Source: JAGLRQ01 sp965369805
GTDB taxonomy: Bacteria > Auribacterota > UBA6266
DNA: 14,331 nucleotides
Reading direction: 5' to 3'
Assembly: GCA_965369805.1 (NCBI GenBank)
Contig: CBDURG010000044.1
Coordinates: 1-14,331, forward strand
Below, one piece after another: positions 14,287 to 14,331 of the stretch. The notes beneath the pieces were generated by a model, which ran no database searches, had not been told where the DNA came from, and saw only the letters and a program-made list of their open reading frames with translations. The first letter of the stretch is position 1, and each line of letters starts with the position of its first letter. A program made the translations under genes and the position numbers.

Positions 14287-14319
14287 GTAGAAAAACTTGA
14301 TAGCCAAAGATTTTTCTAC
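14287..14319. repeat. 9-bp inverted repeat upstream of the WalJ-like gene, possible transposon end
   Basis: GTAGAAAAA (14287-14295) and TTTTTCTAC (14311-14319) are perfect inverted copies around 15 bases. The left arm lies within GAGGCTGTAGAAAAAC (14281-14296), which recalls the GAGGCTGTTGAAAAA-type termini of some insertion sequences. No transposase is visible because the window stops at 14331. The repeat is certain; the transposon reading is a guess. Confidence 0.6.
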
Positions 14320-14331
14320 CCTCAATTAGTA

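Overview
The window is a chromosomal stretch of housekeeping biosynthesis genes from a bacterium of moderate, somewhat AT-leaning composition. It probably comes from an uncultured anaerobe with a diderm envelope. The evidence for that is indirect: a type IV pilus/type II secretion prepilin peptidase, control of the ilv operon by a classical leader-peptide attenuator rather than a T-box, and intergenic spacers made of short word-like repeats (CTCTGTG, GGCTCTAGGTTC, CGGTGTTAATCGGTG) such as are common in environmental genomes. I cannot name the phylum from sequence alone.

Left edge (1-1832). A broken N-terminus of a Cas3 HD nuclease lies at the edge, overlapped by the possible start of another gene that leaves the window. 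Next is an orphan, highly charged coiled-coil protein on the minus strand. It has a good sigma70-type promoter of its own, with interlocking CACAT/ATGTG palindromes between the -35 and -10. A 384-base divergent intergenic region separates it from aroC.

Middle (1833-5213). aroC and aroK (plus strand, GTGA overlap) converge on the prepilin peptidase gene and aroE (minus strand, ATGA overlap). Three shikimate-pathway genes therefore flank a pilus/secretion peptidase.

Main operon (12460 down to 3508, minus strand): promoter, attenuator with a 29-residue Leu/Val-rich leader peptide, ilvD, ilvB, ilvN, ilvC, leuA, aroE, prepilin peptidase. IlvB/IlvN make acetolactate, IlvC reduces and isomerises it, IlvD dehydrates the diol to the 2-oxo acid, and LeuA takes 2-oxoisovalerate toward leucine. 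The leuBCD genes are not in this window. The leader shows a complete 1:2 / 2:3 / 3:4 alternative-hairpin set, so starvation for leucine or valine should switch the whole operon on, including aroE and the peptidase if there is no internal termination. Both predicted reductases of the operon, IlvC and AroE, have lost the usual NADPH-phosphate-binding residues and carry an acidic residue instead, which suggests NADH use.

Right edge (12473-14331). A CaCA-family cation antiporter and a WalJ/YycJ-like metallo-beta-lactamase-fold nuclease form an overlapping minus-strand pair. Upstream of them is a 9-bp inverted repeat beginning beside a GAGGCTGT-type sequence that may be a transposon end.

I found no rRNA, tRNA, CRISPR array or complete mobile element. 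The most interesting points are the ilv attenuator, the paired cofactor-site changes and the Cas3 remnant. I see no clear case for an entirely new system.
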